Below, one piece after another: positions 1-10,487 of a stretch of 64,000 nucleotides of DNA. The stretch's first letter is position 1; every line of letters begins with the position of its first letter. The position numbers and the translations under genes are program-made. Location of the stretch: assembly GCF_900188345.1 (NCBI RefSeq), contig NZ_FZOD01000026.1, positions 1 to 64,000 on the forward strand, in the 5' to 3' direction. Source of the stretch: Streptosporangium subroseum. Lineage in GTDB: Bacteria; Actinomycetota; Actinomycetes; Streptosporangiales; Streptosporangiaceae. A model generated the notes under the pieces. It saw nothing but the letters and a program-made list of their open reading frames with translations, ran no database searches and was not told where the DNA came from.

Positions 1-37
1 TCGCAACCTGAAGGATCACGCGATGGCCGTCCTCATT

Positions 38-481
38 TCACGACGCCACGCCATCTAGCTGGGGAAACTCATACACCACGTCCGTGGACGCAACCAGCGC
101 CTCAGCGATCACCTTGTCTCGGTCCTGACTGGCGTGCTGCTAGATCAACGCTGCCCGCGCCAAGGCGTGCCCCATCCGAGTCATCAGCTCCTTGAGGCTT
201 GCCCCGTTCGCCGTCGCCAGGGTGTTGCCGACGTGCCGAAGATCATGGAAGTGGAGATCTGGAAGTCTCACATCAGCCTGTACCTTCCGCCAGACCCGGC
301 GGAAGCTGGAACGCCTCAGCGACGCGCCTTTGGGACCAACGAAGACTCGCCCGTTCTCCCCCGGCTCGGCGAACGTGTCGAGATGCGCTCGCAGCTCCGG
401 AATGATCTCGCCAGGGAGGGCCGCCACCCGCCGGCCAGCCCGCGACTTGGGGGTCTCGTTCTGAAGCGTCCCGCCATCAAG
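38..481 (-). pseudogene. tyrosine recombinase (integrase) C-terminal remnant
   Basis: The reverse strand keeps the catalytic half of a phage/ICE-type tyrosine integrase. A TPKSRAGRR segment (beta-sheet region before the active site) is followed by an HDLRHVGNTLA motif (HxLR box) and KELMTRMGH (third catalytic His). The codon where RAALI-Y-QHAS carries the nucleophilic Tyr is TAG (140-142). The same frame then continues through QHASQDRDKVIAEAL to a natural stop at 38-40. Upstream of about 481 the similarity ends in GC-rich sequence with no N-terminal or core-binding domain. It is therefore 5'-truncated and carries a nonsense codon exactly at the catalytic Tyr, and it should be inactive. It fits the metal-resistance genes and tRNA fragment to its right as part of an old integrated element. 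Confidence 0.8.
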
Positions 482-873
482 GGGCGGCGGCGCTGCGCGC
501 CGACGCCCGGCCCTGCGCCTGCTGACGCGCGCCGGGCATGCGGCCTGGGGACCGGTCCCAGCACGCGGGCAGGACTCCGGGCCGCCGCCGTACTCAGCAC
601 GCGCCGCCCGGACTCCAGCCGCCGGCCCCTGGTCGCGCCGCCGCCCCAATGCAGCACGACGATCGCCACGGGGTGATGGGTCACCGCGGATTGCCGGGGG
701 CGATCGCAGGGCTGGGACTTCGTTCCTCAGCCCAGCCCACCGAATCAGTGCGGAATCTGCCGTTGCCGAAACATGTGATCCCAGTCGACCTCGATGCTCC
801 GGAGATGACGAAGCGGTCAGAGCGCGATCCGCATCGGGTGAAACCAGATATTCGACGTGCGGGTGCTTGATCG
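482..873. other. no gene recognised
   Basis: This is GC-rich sequence between the integrase remnant and the ArsR gene. Open frames exist on both strands, but their translations are Arg/Pro/Ala-rich, low in complexity and lack recognisable motifs. The stretch may be eroded integrase 5' sequence or unrelated filler of the element. Confidence 0.5.
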
Positions 874-1275
874 TCAGGAGGCGTTTGTTGCAGGGTGAGC
901 AGCGCTGACAGCGGGCTCGTCGATGGCGGCGGAGCCGGGCGAGGGGTGCGGATCGTCACGGTCAAGGTGATCGGCGTGGAACAGGCCTTGGGTCAGCAGG
1001 CGGCGCACGTGTTCATCGGCGGCGGTGTAGTAGATGAAGTTGCCTTCCCGGCGGCCTTTGACCAGCCCGGCTAGGCGGAGTTTGGCCAGGTGCTGACTGA
1101 CCGCGGTGGGGGCGGCATCAGCGAGTTCGGCCAGGCAGGCGACGTTGGATTCGCCCTGCAGCAGCGCCCAGAGGATTTTGATGCGGGTGGGGTCGGACAG
1201 CAGCCGAAACGACTCGGCGGCCAGGTGCACCTGTTCCTCGTTCGGCATGTCGAAGTCCGGCAGCGACGTATGCAT
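874..1275 (-). CDS. ArsR/SmtB-family metal-sensing repressor (KmtR/NmtR-like)
   Basis: A 133-aa winged-helix repressor. The core runs from about residue 14 to 100: a DPTRIKIL segment, a helix-turn-helix around PTAVSQHLAKLRLAGLV and the wing GRREGNFIYY. The C-terminal helix carries FHADHLDRDDPH, a His/Asp-rich patch where the alpha-5 metal sites of actinobacterial NmtR and KmtR (Ni/Co sensors) lie; a single Cys sits in the alpha-3 region (NVACLAEL). It is divergent from a P1B-4 ATPase with one shared promoter region, the arrangement of NmtR-CtpJ in mycobacteria. Inference: apo-repressor bound at the shared operator, released by Co/Ni or a related divalent metal. The metal identity is not provable here. 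Confidence 0.85.
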   Translation of the reverse strand: MHTSLPDFDMPNEEQVHLAAESFRLLSDPTRIKILWALLQGESNVACLAELADAAPTAVSQHLAKLRLAGLVKGRREGNFIYYTAADEHVRRLLTQGLFHADHLDRDDPHPSPGSAAIDEPAVSAAHPATNAS

Positions 1276-1301
1276 ACCCCCAGCATACTCCGCGATCTTC
1301 C

Positions 1302-1331
1302 TATTTGCGTACCTGCGTGAGTGCGCATATA
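1302..1331. promoter_or_regulatory. ArsR operator / divergent promoter
   Basis: An imperfect inverted repeat lies between the divergent genes: TATTTGCGTA (1302-1311) and TGCGCATATA (1322-1331). Their centres are 20 bp apart, about two helical turns. The right arm overlaps a -10-like TATACGAT just before the ATG at 1342. A repressor here would block the ATPase promoter directly. AT-rich arms of this kind are typical of ArsR/SmtB operators. Confidence 0.5.
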
Positions 1332-1341
1332 CGATGGCACG

Positions 1342-3321
<1,980 letters not shown>

Positions 3322-3506
3322 CCTGGCTATGGCCACAACCTCAGGCGGCCGGGATGGTCCTGATAAGGGAGCGGTCGTGAAGGTCAGGCCGTGCCCGTTG
3401 CGTGCCCGTTAGCAGGGTGACCAAGGGTGAATCAGGGGGACTCACGGGGAGAGTAAGACCAGCTCTGACCTGGAGTGCAGCAGATCACGGAGTTACGCGC
3501 CGCAAT

Positions 3507-3550
3507 CTTCCAAATTGGCTACGCGGGTTCGATTCCCGTCGTCCGATCCA
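3507..3550 (+). pseudogene. 3' fragment of tRNA-Gly(TCC), putative attR
   Basis: CTTCCAA (anticodon loop of tRNA-Gly-TCC) is followed by ATTGG, a short variable loop, a proper T-arm (GCGGG, TTCGATT, CCCGT), a 3' acceptor strand, discriminator T and CCA. The 5' half is missing: no matching acceptor strand or D-arm lies 70-75 nt upstream, and the bases before the anticodon loop pair poorly with ATTGG. This is what remains on the far side when an element integrates into the 3' end of a tRNA gene. The strong terminator directly behind it probably belonged to the original tRNA gene. Confidence 0.75.
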
Positions 3551-3557
3551 AAATGAC

Positions 3558-3599
3558 AAAAGGCCAGGTCACCCCACCTCTGGGGTGACCTGGCCTTTT
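3558..3599 (+). terminator. intrinsic terminator after tRNA fragment
   Basis: A perfect 19-bp stem (3558-3576 with 3581-3599), 4-nt loop CCTC, starts with AAAAGG and ends with CCTTTT. It would stop transcription of the displaced tRNA gene and also insulates the ATPase unit from the genes to its right. Confidence 0.85.
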
Positions 3600-3784
3600 G
3601 GTTTTCGTCTAACTTCTCTCTGCTTTCGCGCCCGTTATATGCCTAATGAGTTTTTCTTGGACTCGGCGTGTGAGGCCGGGAATTCCTCCCCGTACAAGTC
3701 TGCGATCATCCGCTCACCCTCCGGCGGAACCCGCCGACGAGTCGGTGACCTTCCCGTGAGCGGTCCCCGGCGGGAGAGCGGTGA

Positions 3785-4294
3785 TCACGCGGGGAAGTCC
3801 TTCGGGTTGACGCCGCTCGTGCTGGCGTTGCCGCCCCGGACGACGTTCAGGGTCAGCGTCCAGATGGTCGACTGGGTCGTGGTCGTGGTGTACGACAGCA
3901 GCCTGTCGAAGCGCCTGTAGACGGCGCTCCGGCCGAACTTGCCCTTGGAGGTGCTGAACCTGTAACCGCTGGTGTAGTAGATGCGGTAGGTGCCGTCCCT
4001 GACATCGTTGACGGTTGCCGTCGACCTTGCCCTGACGAAGACACTGATCGCCTTGCTCTTGCCGCGGACGAGGGTGACGACCGCGTCCCTGGTGGTGCCG
4101 TTCTTGACCTTGAGAGCACCCTGCCCACCGCTGATGCGGTCGTAGAGGATCTTGCCGTTGGCGGGACGCGCGGCCGCCTCGGTCCAGGAGACTGCGGAGG
4201 ACTCCTGGGTCGTGGCGCCGGCCGGACTGGAGGCGAAACCAGTCAGGAGAACGGATGCGAGGATCGCTCCCGCGAGGGGACGTAGAGAAACCAT
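3785..4294 (-). CDS. secreted protein of unknown function
   Basis: A 169-aa protein with an N-terminal signal peptide (positively charged start, a hydrophobic run LAGAILASVLLTGFA, then an Ala-x-Ala-like site near AGA-TTQ). The mature part is rich in beta-prone, Thr/Ser/Arg segments with a repeated pattern of KNGTTRDAVVTLVRG, RDGTYRIYYTSGYRF and TIWTLTLNVV. This suggests a small beta-sandwich that contacts surface polymers; no catalytic motif is seen. I do not recognise a named family. The ATG at 4294 was chosen because it gives a clean signal peptide; an in-frame ATG at 4315 also exists and neither has a good ribosome site. The gene lies beside another secreted protein on the same strand. Confidence 0.7.
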   Translation of the reverse strand: MVSLRPLAGAILASVLLTGFASSPAGATTQESSAVSWTEAAARPANGKILYDRISGGQGALKVKNGTTRDAVVTLVRGKSKAISVFVRARSTATVNDVRDGTYRIYYTSGYRFSTSKGKFGRSAVYRRFDRLLSYTTTTTQSTIWTLTLNVVRGGNASTSGVNPKDFPA

Positions 4295-4480
4295 TTCGCA
4301 AATATGGCGAACCATCCGTTAAACCGTCAACGGATAATGCATCCGCGGAAAATTGTCCGAACGCCGTTCCCCACGCGAAAACGAAAGCGGCGCCTCGGGG
4401 AGACACCGGCCAAACGGCGCGCCACCTCGTGTGGGCCGACCGGGAAGAATCCCTGCGGGTCCCGGATGGCTCGGAGGCCG

Positions 4481-5044
4481 CTAAGCGGAACCGCTGCACA
4501 CTTCCGTCGACAGAGCGGTCTGCCAAGGCTCGGCGGCCCGCTTCCCCTCGGGATCCGAACCGAGTGCCCGGAGGGCGGCGTAGACGGTCGTCTGGACGCC
4601 GGAGACCTCCACGAGAACAGGAATCGGCCACTCTCCCTTCGGAACGGCCGCGCAATCGATGATCTTGTACTTCAGGCTGAAGCCGAGACTTTGCCCGGGT
4701 TGGAGCACCTGGGAGTCCTGCTTCCCGGGGGACAGCAACTCCAGCCCCGGCCCACTCCGGCCGATCCCCACGATCGTCACGGACTCCTGGCTTCTGCTCT
4801 TCATGTCCAGGTTGACGGTGAACTGCCGGAACGATGCGTCCGGGCCCTCGACGGATTCGGTGGAGGTCCCCGTCATCTCCAGGTTGAAGCCGGGAGACGC
4901 AGGCAGGTCCGGCGACGAGTGCGCGGAAGCGGCAGCGGCAGCGGCGTGGGCCGACGGCGCCAGGCCGCACGCCGACACGAGCACCAGGGCAGAGGCGACA
5001 CCGTACGACCTGAGACGCCGATTACCACTCGCTACCTGAGTCAT
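4481..5044 (-). CDS. secreted protein of unknown function
   Basis: A 187-aa product beginning MTQVASGNRRLRSYG, then a hydrophobic stretch (VASALVLVSACGLAPSAHA) with an AHA-A signal-peptidase-like site. The mature chain has two Cys (IIDCAAV and TEVCSGSA) that could form a disulfide, and no enzyme motif. Segments such as SQESVTIVGIGRSGPGLELL and QPGQSLGFSLKYKIIDC read like an immunoglobulin-like beta-sandwich. Function unknown. An in-frame ATG at 5071 is possible, but the later one gives the better signal sequence. Confidence 0.65.
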   Translation of the reverse strand: MTQVASGNRRLRSYGVASALVLVSACGLAPSAHAAAAAASAHSSPDLPASPGFNLEMTGTSTESVEGPDASFRQFTVNLDMKSRSQESVTIVGIGRSGPGLELLSPGKQDSQVLQPGQSLGFSLKYKIIDCAAVPKGEWPIPVLVEVSGVQTTVYAALRALGSDPEGKRAAEPWQTALSTEVCSGSA

Positions 5045-5361
5045 ACCGGTGACATTCACCCATATAGCCACAAAACAACCTCACGCCACGACCAGACCAT
5101 CCCCAATATTTCTCGATAAATCTCTCTAAACGGACCCGTTGAAGCACGGGGGCGGCGGACCACCGCGGACGTGGCGGCCACACCGCGCGGAACCACCCGC
5201 ATTCCGCGCACCGTTAAATCACCCAAATCATCTGAATTGCCCATATAAGCACCAAGGACGGCGGTGCGGCGGCCTCCGCCACGATCGGGAGGAAAGCACA
5301 AACGGCGGACTACACCGGGTGACGGGACCGACACTGAGTGAATCCAACCCAGGAGGCACCC
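5045..5361. other. intergenic region, no gene seen
   Basis: This stretch lies between a leftward secreted-protein gene and rightward trpB2, so it should hold divergent promoters. The part near 5100-5150 is noticeably AT-richer. I could not define promoter boxes or a convincing small gene. Confidence 0.4.
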
Positions 5362-6720
5362 ATGAGCGAAGCCGTCCGAGTCCTGCTCGACGAGTCCCGG
5401 ATCCCCCGCAACTGGTACAACATCGTGGCCGACCTACCGGCCCCGCCTCCACCGCCGCTGCATCCGGACACGTTGCAGCCGGTCGGCCCGGACGATCTCG
5501 CACCGCTGTTCCCGATGGAGCTGATCGCCCAGGAGGCCGGCTCCGAACGCTTCGTCGCGATCCCGCAGAGTGTCCGCGACGTCTACCGTCTCTGGCGACC
5601 GACTCCGCTGATCCGCGCCCGCAGGCTCGAACGCGATCTCGGCACCCCCGCGAAGATCTACTACAAGTACGAAGGCGGTTCCCCCTCGGGCTCGCACAAA
5701 CCGAACACCGCCGTCCCCCAGGCCTACTACAACGCGCGGGAGGGGATCAGGCGGCTGACCACGGAGACCGGAGCGGGCCAGTGGGGCTCGGCGCTGGCGT
5801 TCGCCTGCGCGCAGTACGGCATCGAGTGCGAGATCTGGATGGTCCGCGCCTCCTACGACCAGAAACCGCACCGCAGAAGCCTGATGCGGATGTACGGCGC
5901 GACCGTGCACGCGAGCCCGTCCCCGGTGACCGCGGCGGGCAGCCGGATCCTGGCCGACCATCCGGACTCACCGGGCAGCCTCGGCATCGCGATCAGCGAG
6001 GCCGTCGAGGTGGCGGGGGCGGACCCGGAGGTCCGCTACGCGCTGGGCAGCGTGCTGAACCACGTTCTGCTCCACCAGACGGTGATCGGCGAGGAGGCGC
6101 TCGAGCAGATGGCCGCGTTCGGCGAGGTGCCGGATCTGATCGTGGGCTGCGCGGGCGGGGGGTCCAATTTCGCCGGGCTGACCTTCCCCTTCCTCCGCGA
6201 GAAGCTGGCCGGGCGGATGAATCCGGTGATCCGGGCCATCGAGCCCGAGGCCTGCCCGTCACTCACCCGGGGCACCTACGCCTACGATTTCGGCGATGCC
6301 GCCGGGCTCACCCCGTTGCTGAAGATGCACACGCTGGGCCACGACTTCGTACCCGATCCGATCCACGCGGGCGGTCTGCGCTACCACGGCATGTCGCCCC
6401 TGCTCTCACACGTGTACGAGCTGGGCCTGTTCGAGGCGGCAGCCAGGGGCCAGACCGAGTGTTTCGAGGCGGGGCTGCGCTTCGCCAGGACCGAGGGGAT
6501 CATCCCGGCGCCCGAGCCGGCCCACGCGCTGGCCGAGGTCGTCGCCGAGGCGCTTCGGTGCAAGGAGACGGGCGAGCCCAAGGTGCTGCTGACCGCGCTG
6601 TGCGGGCACGGGCACTTCGACATGAACGCCTACGACCGCTATCTCTCCGGGGAGATGGAAGATCTCTCGCTTCCCCAGGAGCAGATCGACACGGCGCTGG
6701 CCGGGCTCCCCACCCTGTGA
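5362..6720 (+). CDS. trpB2: TrpB2-type tryptophan synthase beta chain
   Basis: A 452-aa PLP enzyme of the TrpB2 branch, longer than TrpB1 and usually not paired with a neighbouring trpA. The PLP-binding Lys lies in GGSPSGSHKPNTA (Lys113), followed by ETGAGQWG and the phosphate-binding loop CAGGGSNFAG; all are typical of functional TrpB2. Expected reaction: L-serine plus indole to L-tryptophan. The start is set by a strong AGGAGG (5351-5356) 5 nt upstream of the ATG. No trpA, trpC or other trp gene lies nearby, and the next gene is an FAD oxidoreductase, so it may salvage indole or feed a Trp-derived product (inference). Confidence 0.88.
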   Translation: MSEAVRVLLDESRIPRNWYNIVADLPAPPPPPLHPDTLQPVGPDDLAPLFPMELIAQEAGSERFVAIPQSVRDVYRLWRPTPLIRARRLERDLGTPAKIYYKYEGGSPSGSHKPNTAVPQAYYNAREGIRRLTTETGAGQWGSALAFACAQYGIECEIWMVRASYDQKPHRRSLMRMYGATVHASPSPVTAAGSRILADHPDSPGSLGIAISEAVEVAGADPEVRYALGSVLNHVLLHQTVIGEEALEQMAAFGEVPDLIVGCAGGGSNFAGLTFPFLREKLAGRMNPVIRAIEPEACPSLTRGTYAYDFGDAAGLTPLLKMHTLGHDFVPDPIHAGGLRYHGMSPLLSHVYELGLFEAAARGQTECFEAGLRFARTEGIIPAPEPAHALAEVVAEALRCKETGEPKVLLTALCGHGHFDMNAYDRYLSGEMEDLSLPQEQIDTALAGLPTL

Positions 6721-6881
6721 TCGCCCACCCCACCACCTCCGTGACCAAAATGCTCCGCTGTGTGACCGATAAGCCCCGCTAGATCCAGAAATATCCAGTA
6801 ATCTCGCCCAAACAAGGAGAGCAAAACTAGATCATTCTTTACAATCCTCCCTAAAAGCAGTCAAAGTGGCCTGGAGGGAAC

Positions 6882-8468
6882 GTGACGGAGTTCGACGGCG
6901 TCATCGTGGGCGGAGGCCACAACGGGCTTACGTGCGCCGCCTACCTCGCCAAGGCGGGCTTATCCGTCGCGGTTGTGGAGCGAAACGACGAGGCCGGGGG
7001 TGGATGCACCACCCAGGAGCTGACCCTCCCCGGCTTCCGGCACAACACCCACAGCAGCTATCACTTCCTGGAGGAGGGCCCGGTCCCCGGCGACCTGGAA
7101 CTCCAGCGGTACGGCCTGCAGTACGTCTACCCCGAGACCCAGCACGCCACGATCTTCAGGGACGGCCGCGCGATCACGGTCTACACCGACCCCAAGCGCA
7201 CCGCCGAGTCCCTGGCCCGGTTCTCCAAGGCCGACGCCGACCGGTGGCTGGAGCTGTACGAGCGCTACGCCGAGGCGGCCAGGGGCCTGATGAACGGCTT
7301 CCTCTACTCCAGGCCGCTGCCGCCGCCCGTGCTCGCCGAGCAGATCAAGGGCGATCTCGGCCGCGACCTGATGAGCTACATGCCTCTGTCGCTGTACGAG
7401 GCCGTGGACAGAAACTTCGAGAGCGAGCAGGTCAGGGTCCTGTTCAAGTCCTTCCTGCACGCGATCTCCATCGAGAACGTGCCCGGCACCGGCGGTTTCT
7501 TCCCCCGGCTGCTCTCCCGCATCACGCGCCTCGGCGTGCCCGTGGGCGGGGCGGGAAACGTGGCGAGCGCGCTGCGCGCCGTCATCGAGGAGCACGGCGG
7601 CACGGTGGTCACCGGAGCACACGTCGAACGGATCCTCGTCGACGACGGCCGGGCCACCGGGGTCAGCCTGGCCACCGGTGAGGTCCTCAGCGCGCGGCGG
7701 TTCGTGGCCAGCTCGGTGGACGCCCCCCAGACGGTCCGGCTGGCCGGCCCGGAGAACTTCGGCGCCGAGATCACGAACAAGATCGAGAACTATAAATGGG
7801 CCGGGCACAGCCTGGTCACCCTCCACCTGGCGCTCCAGGAACCCCCGCGCTACACGGCGGCCGAGTTCGAGCCCGATGTGGACCGGGCCTTCCTGGTCGT
7901 GCTCGGCGCCGACGACAGCGAGCAGCTCGGCCGTACCTTCGACCAGATCCACGAGGGACGCTTACCCGACCGGCTCGCGGGCAACGGCGCGTGCCCGTCG
8001 CTGTTCGACCCCTCATACGCGCCGGACGGCAAGCACGTGGCGTTCTGGTGGCCCTGGGCGCCGTACGACCTCGACGGGGACGCGGCCAACTGGGACCGCA
8101 GGAGCGAGGAGGTGGGAGAGCGGCTGCTCGCCGAGTGGACCGAGTACGCCCCCAACCTCGGCGGAGGCGCCGTTCTCGGCAAGCGGGTCTTCTCCCCTCT
8201 CGACATCGAGCGCCACTGCGTCAACATGGTGCGCGGCAGTCACCACGTCGGCGCGTACGAGCCCTCGCAGCTGGGCGGTAACCGGCCGGTCCCCGAGATG
8301 GGCCAGTACCGGACCCCGATCGACGGCCTCTACCTCTGTGGCGCCAGCAGCCACCCCGGCGGCTCGGTCTCCGCGGCCCCCGGGTACAACGGAGCGAATG
8401 CCATCGCCGAAGACCTCGAACTGGACACCTGGTGGACCCCGGTGCCCGCACCCCGGTGGAGCGAGTGA
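6882..8468 (+). CDS. NAD(P)/FAD-dependent oxidoreductase, phytoene-desaturase-like
   Basis: A 528-aa flavoprotein. The N-terminal dinucleotide-binding motif GVIVGGGHNGLTCAAYLAKAG is followed by an acidic strand end (VVERNDEAGGG). The C-terminal FAD motif is GLYLCGASSHPGGSVSAAPGYNGA. This is the layout of CrtI/PYROXD2-like amine or carotenoid oxidoreductases. GTG start with GGAGGG a few bases upstream. The stop codon overlaps the GTG of the following phosphatase gene (GTGA at 8465-8468), so the two are likely translated together. Substrate unknown; no carotenoid synthesis genes are present, so carotenoid desaturation is not supported by context. Confidence 0.8.
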   Translation: MTEFDGVIVGGGHNGLTCAAYLAKAGLSVAVVERNDEAGGGCTTQELTLPGFRHNTHSSYHFLEEGPVPGDLELQRYGLQYVYPETQHATIFRDGRAITVYTDPKRTAESLARFSKADADRWLELYERYAEAARGLMNGFLYSRPLPPPVLAEQIKGDLGRDLMSYMPLSLYEAVDRNFESEQVRVLFKSFLHAISIENVPGTGGFFPRLLSRITRLGVPVGGAGNVASALRAVIEEHGGTVVTGAHVERILVDDGRATGVSLATGEVLSARRFVASSVDAPQTVRLAGPENFGAEITNKIENYKWAGHSLVTLHLALQEPPRYTAAEFEPDVDRAFLVVLGADDSEQLGRTFDQIHEGRLPDRLAGNGACPSLFDPSYAPDGKHVAFWWPWAPYDLDGDAANWDRRSEEVGERLLAEWTEYAPNLGGGAVLGKRVFSPLDIERHCVNMVRGSHHVGAYEPSQLGGNRPVPEMGQYRTPIDGLYLCGASSHPGGSVSAAPGYNGANAIAEDLELDTWWTPVPAPRWSE

Positions 8469-10207
8469 AGTCACGTTTCGTCACTAAGGACCCAGCGACG
8501 CCAGGCTTTCGAATGAGCAGCCCCGCTTCACTGCACGAGCAGCTCTCCATGCTCAACGCGGCGAGCAAACGAATCGGCAGCACCCTGGACATGTTCGAGA
8601 CCGGCAGGGAGCTGATGGATCTCGCCGTACCGCGTTTCGCGGACGCGGCGGGCATCCTGGTGCAGGACCGGCTGGTGACCGAGGGTGAGTTCCCCCAGCG
8701 CAGCACCGACGGCACCGCGCCGGTACGGAGGATCGCGGTGGGCGTGTCCGACCCCGCGCCCGGTGTGTACGCCAACGCGTTCCCGGTGGACGAGGTCGCC
8801 GTCTACGAGGCGTGGACGCCCTACGCCCGATGCATGGCCAGCGGCAACCCCATCCTGTACCCCCGCCTGGGCCGCCGGACGGCCGAGGAGATCGGGCGGT
8901 TCTGGAAGCGCGACTCGGTCTCCAGCGTGCTGGAGGACAGCTCCTTCCTGGTGGTCCCGCTGAAGGCGCGCGGCCAGGTGCTCGGCTTTGTCATCTTCAC
9001 CCGCAGACCCGACAGTTACCCCTTCGACGAGCAGGACGTGAACCTCGCCGAGGAACTGGCGGCCAGGACCGGGGTCTGCATCGACAACGCCAGGCTCTAC
9101 AGCCGCGAGCGCCGTACCGCGCTGACCCTGCAGAGCAGCCTGCTCCCCATAGACCTCTACCAGCCGCTGGGCCTGACGATCGCCTCCCGCTACCTGCCCG
9201 CGAGTGATCTGGTGGGGGTGGGCGGCGACTGGTACGACGTGATCCCGCTGCCCGGATGCCGGGTCGCCCTCGTGGTCGGCGACGTCATGGGGCACGGCAT
9301 CAGGGCCGCCGCCACGATGGGCCAGCTCCGTACGGCCGCGCGCACGCTGGCCAGCATGGACCTGAGCCCGGCCGACGTGCTGTTCCGGCTCAACCGGATG
9401 AGCCAGGACCTGGACGCCAGTCAGATCGCGACGTGCGTGTACGCCACCTACGACCCGGTGACGCAGCTCTGCGAGATAGCGTGCGCGGGGCATGTGCCGC
9501 CGATCCTGGTACGGCCGGGCGGCGAGACCGAGCTGCTTGAGCTGCCTCCCGGGCTTCCCCTCGGCATCGGCAACGAACCGGCCGAGATGCGCAGGTTCAC
9601 GCTCCCCCACGGCAGCGTGCTGGCCTTCTACACCGACGGGCTGGTGGAGAGCCGTGACCGGGACATCGACGAGGGCATCAGCGCGCTGCGCGGCCTGCTC
9701 TCCGGCCAGGACCAGGACCTGGAAGAGGTCTGCGACCTGACGATCAGTGCCCAGCGTCCGGGACACGAGCGTGACGACATCGCCCTCATGCTGGCGAGGG
9801 TGTGCGAGCTCACCGAGAACGAGGTGGTGGAGCTGACCCTCCCCTCCGAGCCCATCTCCGCCTCGAAGGCCCGCCGCTTCGTCCGCAGCACTCTCACCGG
9901 CTGGGGATTGTCCTCGATCGCCGACAATACGGAGCTCATGGTCAGCGAACTGGTCGCCAACGCGATCGAGCACGGCCACGGCCCGGTCGAGTTGCGTCTG
10001 CTGCGCGGTCCCACGCTGCTCTGCGAGGTGTCCGACTACTCCCCCGCGGTGCCGGTCATGCGCGAGGCGGCCGCCGACGACGACACCGGCCGCGGGATCT
10101 ATCTCATCAACTGGCTCGCCCACCGCTGGGGCTCCCGCCTGACCCCGAAGGGCAAAATCGTCTGGGTGGAGCTGAAGTTGCCGTGGAGCTCTCCCCAGCT
10201 GGGGTGA
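8465..10207 (+). CDS. GAF - SpoIIE phosphatase - HATPase regulator
   Basis: About 580 aa. The N-terminal half is a GAF-like sensory domain (to about residue 215, ending in LAARTGVCIDNARLYSRER). A PP2C-type SpoIIE domain follows with GGDWYDVIPLPGCRVALVVGDVMGHG (metal-binding Asp residues), GHVPPILVR and YTDGLVESR. The C-terminus is an RsbW-like HATPase (NTELMVSELVANAIEHG, then DTGRGIYLI). Fusions of this type control anti-sigma/anti-anti-sigma switches in actinomycetes. The GTG at 8465 overlaps the previous stop as GTGA and is preferred; an ATG at 8513 is the alternative. Coupling to the oxidoreductase suggests a shared stress or developmental signal (inference). Confidence 0.88.
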   Translation: MKSRFVTKDPATPGFRMSSPASLHEQLSMLNAASKRIGSTLDMFETGRELMDLAVPRFADAAGILVQDRLVTEGEFPQRSTDGTAPVRRIAVGVSDPAPGVYANAFPVDEVAVYEAWTPYARCMASGNPILYPRLGRRTAEEIGRFWKRDSVSSVLEDSSFLVVPLKARGQVLGFVIFTRRPDSYPFDEQDVNLAEELAARTGVCIDNARLYSRERRTALTLQSSLLPIDLYQPLGLTIASRYLPASDLVGVGGDWYDVIPLPGCRVALVVGDVMGHGIRAAATMGQLRTAARTLASMDLSPADVLFRLNRMSQDLDASQIATCVYATYDPVTQLCEIACAGHVPPILVRPGGETELLELPPGLPLGIGNEPAEMRRFTLPHGSVLAFYTDGLVESRDRDIDEGISALRGLLSGQDQDLEEVCDLTISAQRPGHERDDIALMLARVCELTENEVVELTLPSEPISASKARRFVRSTLTGWGLSSIADNTELMVSELVANAIEHGHGPVELRLLRGPTLLCEVSDYSPAVPVMREAAADDDTGRGIYLINWLAHRWGSRLTPKGKIVWVELKLPWSSPQLG

Positions 10208-10220
10208 GGGTGCATTCCTC

Positions 10221-10242
10221 CCGTGACCGGAATCGGTCACGG
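10221..10242 (+). terminator. probable terminator after SpoIIE gene
   Basis: CCGTGACCG (10221-10229) and CGGTCACGG (10234-10242) form a perfect 9-bp stem with a GAAT loop. There is no U-run, as is common in high-GC actinobacteria. Confidence 0.45.
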
Positions 10243-10487
10243 GGCCGGAAACAGGCCGGTGGCCACGGCGGCGGTCAGAGGGCAAAGGTCGCTTTGCGCA
10301 TGTGGTGAATTTTCACGAAATATCATGGCCGATCGCTGACGGTGAAATAACCACGGGATGAACCCATATGACCGGGTAGAGCGGGAGCCTCAATCGGTAG
10401 GGCATCGGCCTATCCGTCATGCCTCACAGGCGCGATGACTACTGGCGATCCGCGAGTTACGGTCGAGATAAGACTCGGGAGGGCATG

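Noticed and set aside
3473..3550. Complete tRNA gene
   Set aside because: No 5' acceptor strand or D-arm; only the 3' half from the anticodon loop is tRNA-like.
5139..6782. 547-codon frame over trpB2
   Set aside because: Arg/Pro/Gly-rich; trpB2 in the other frame has every family motif.
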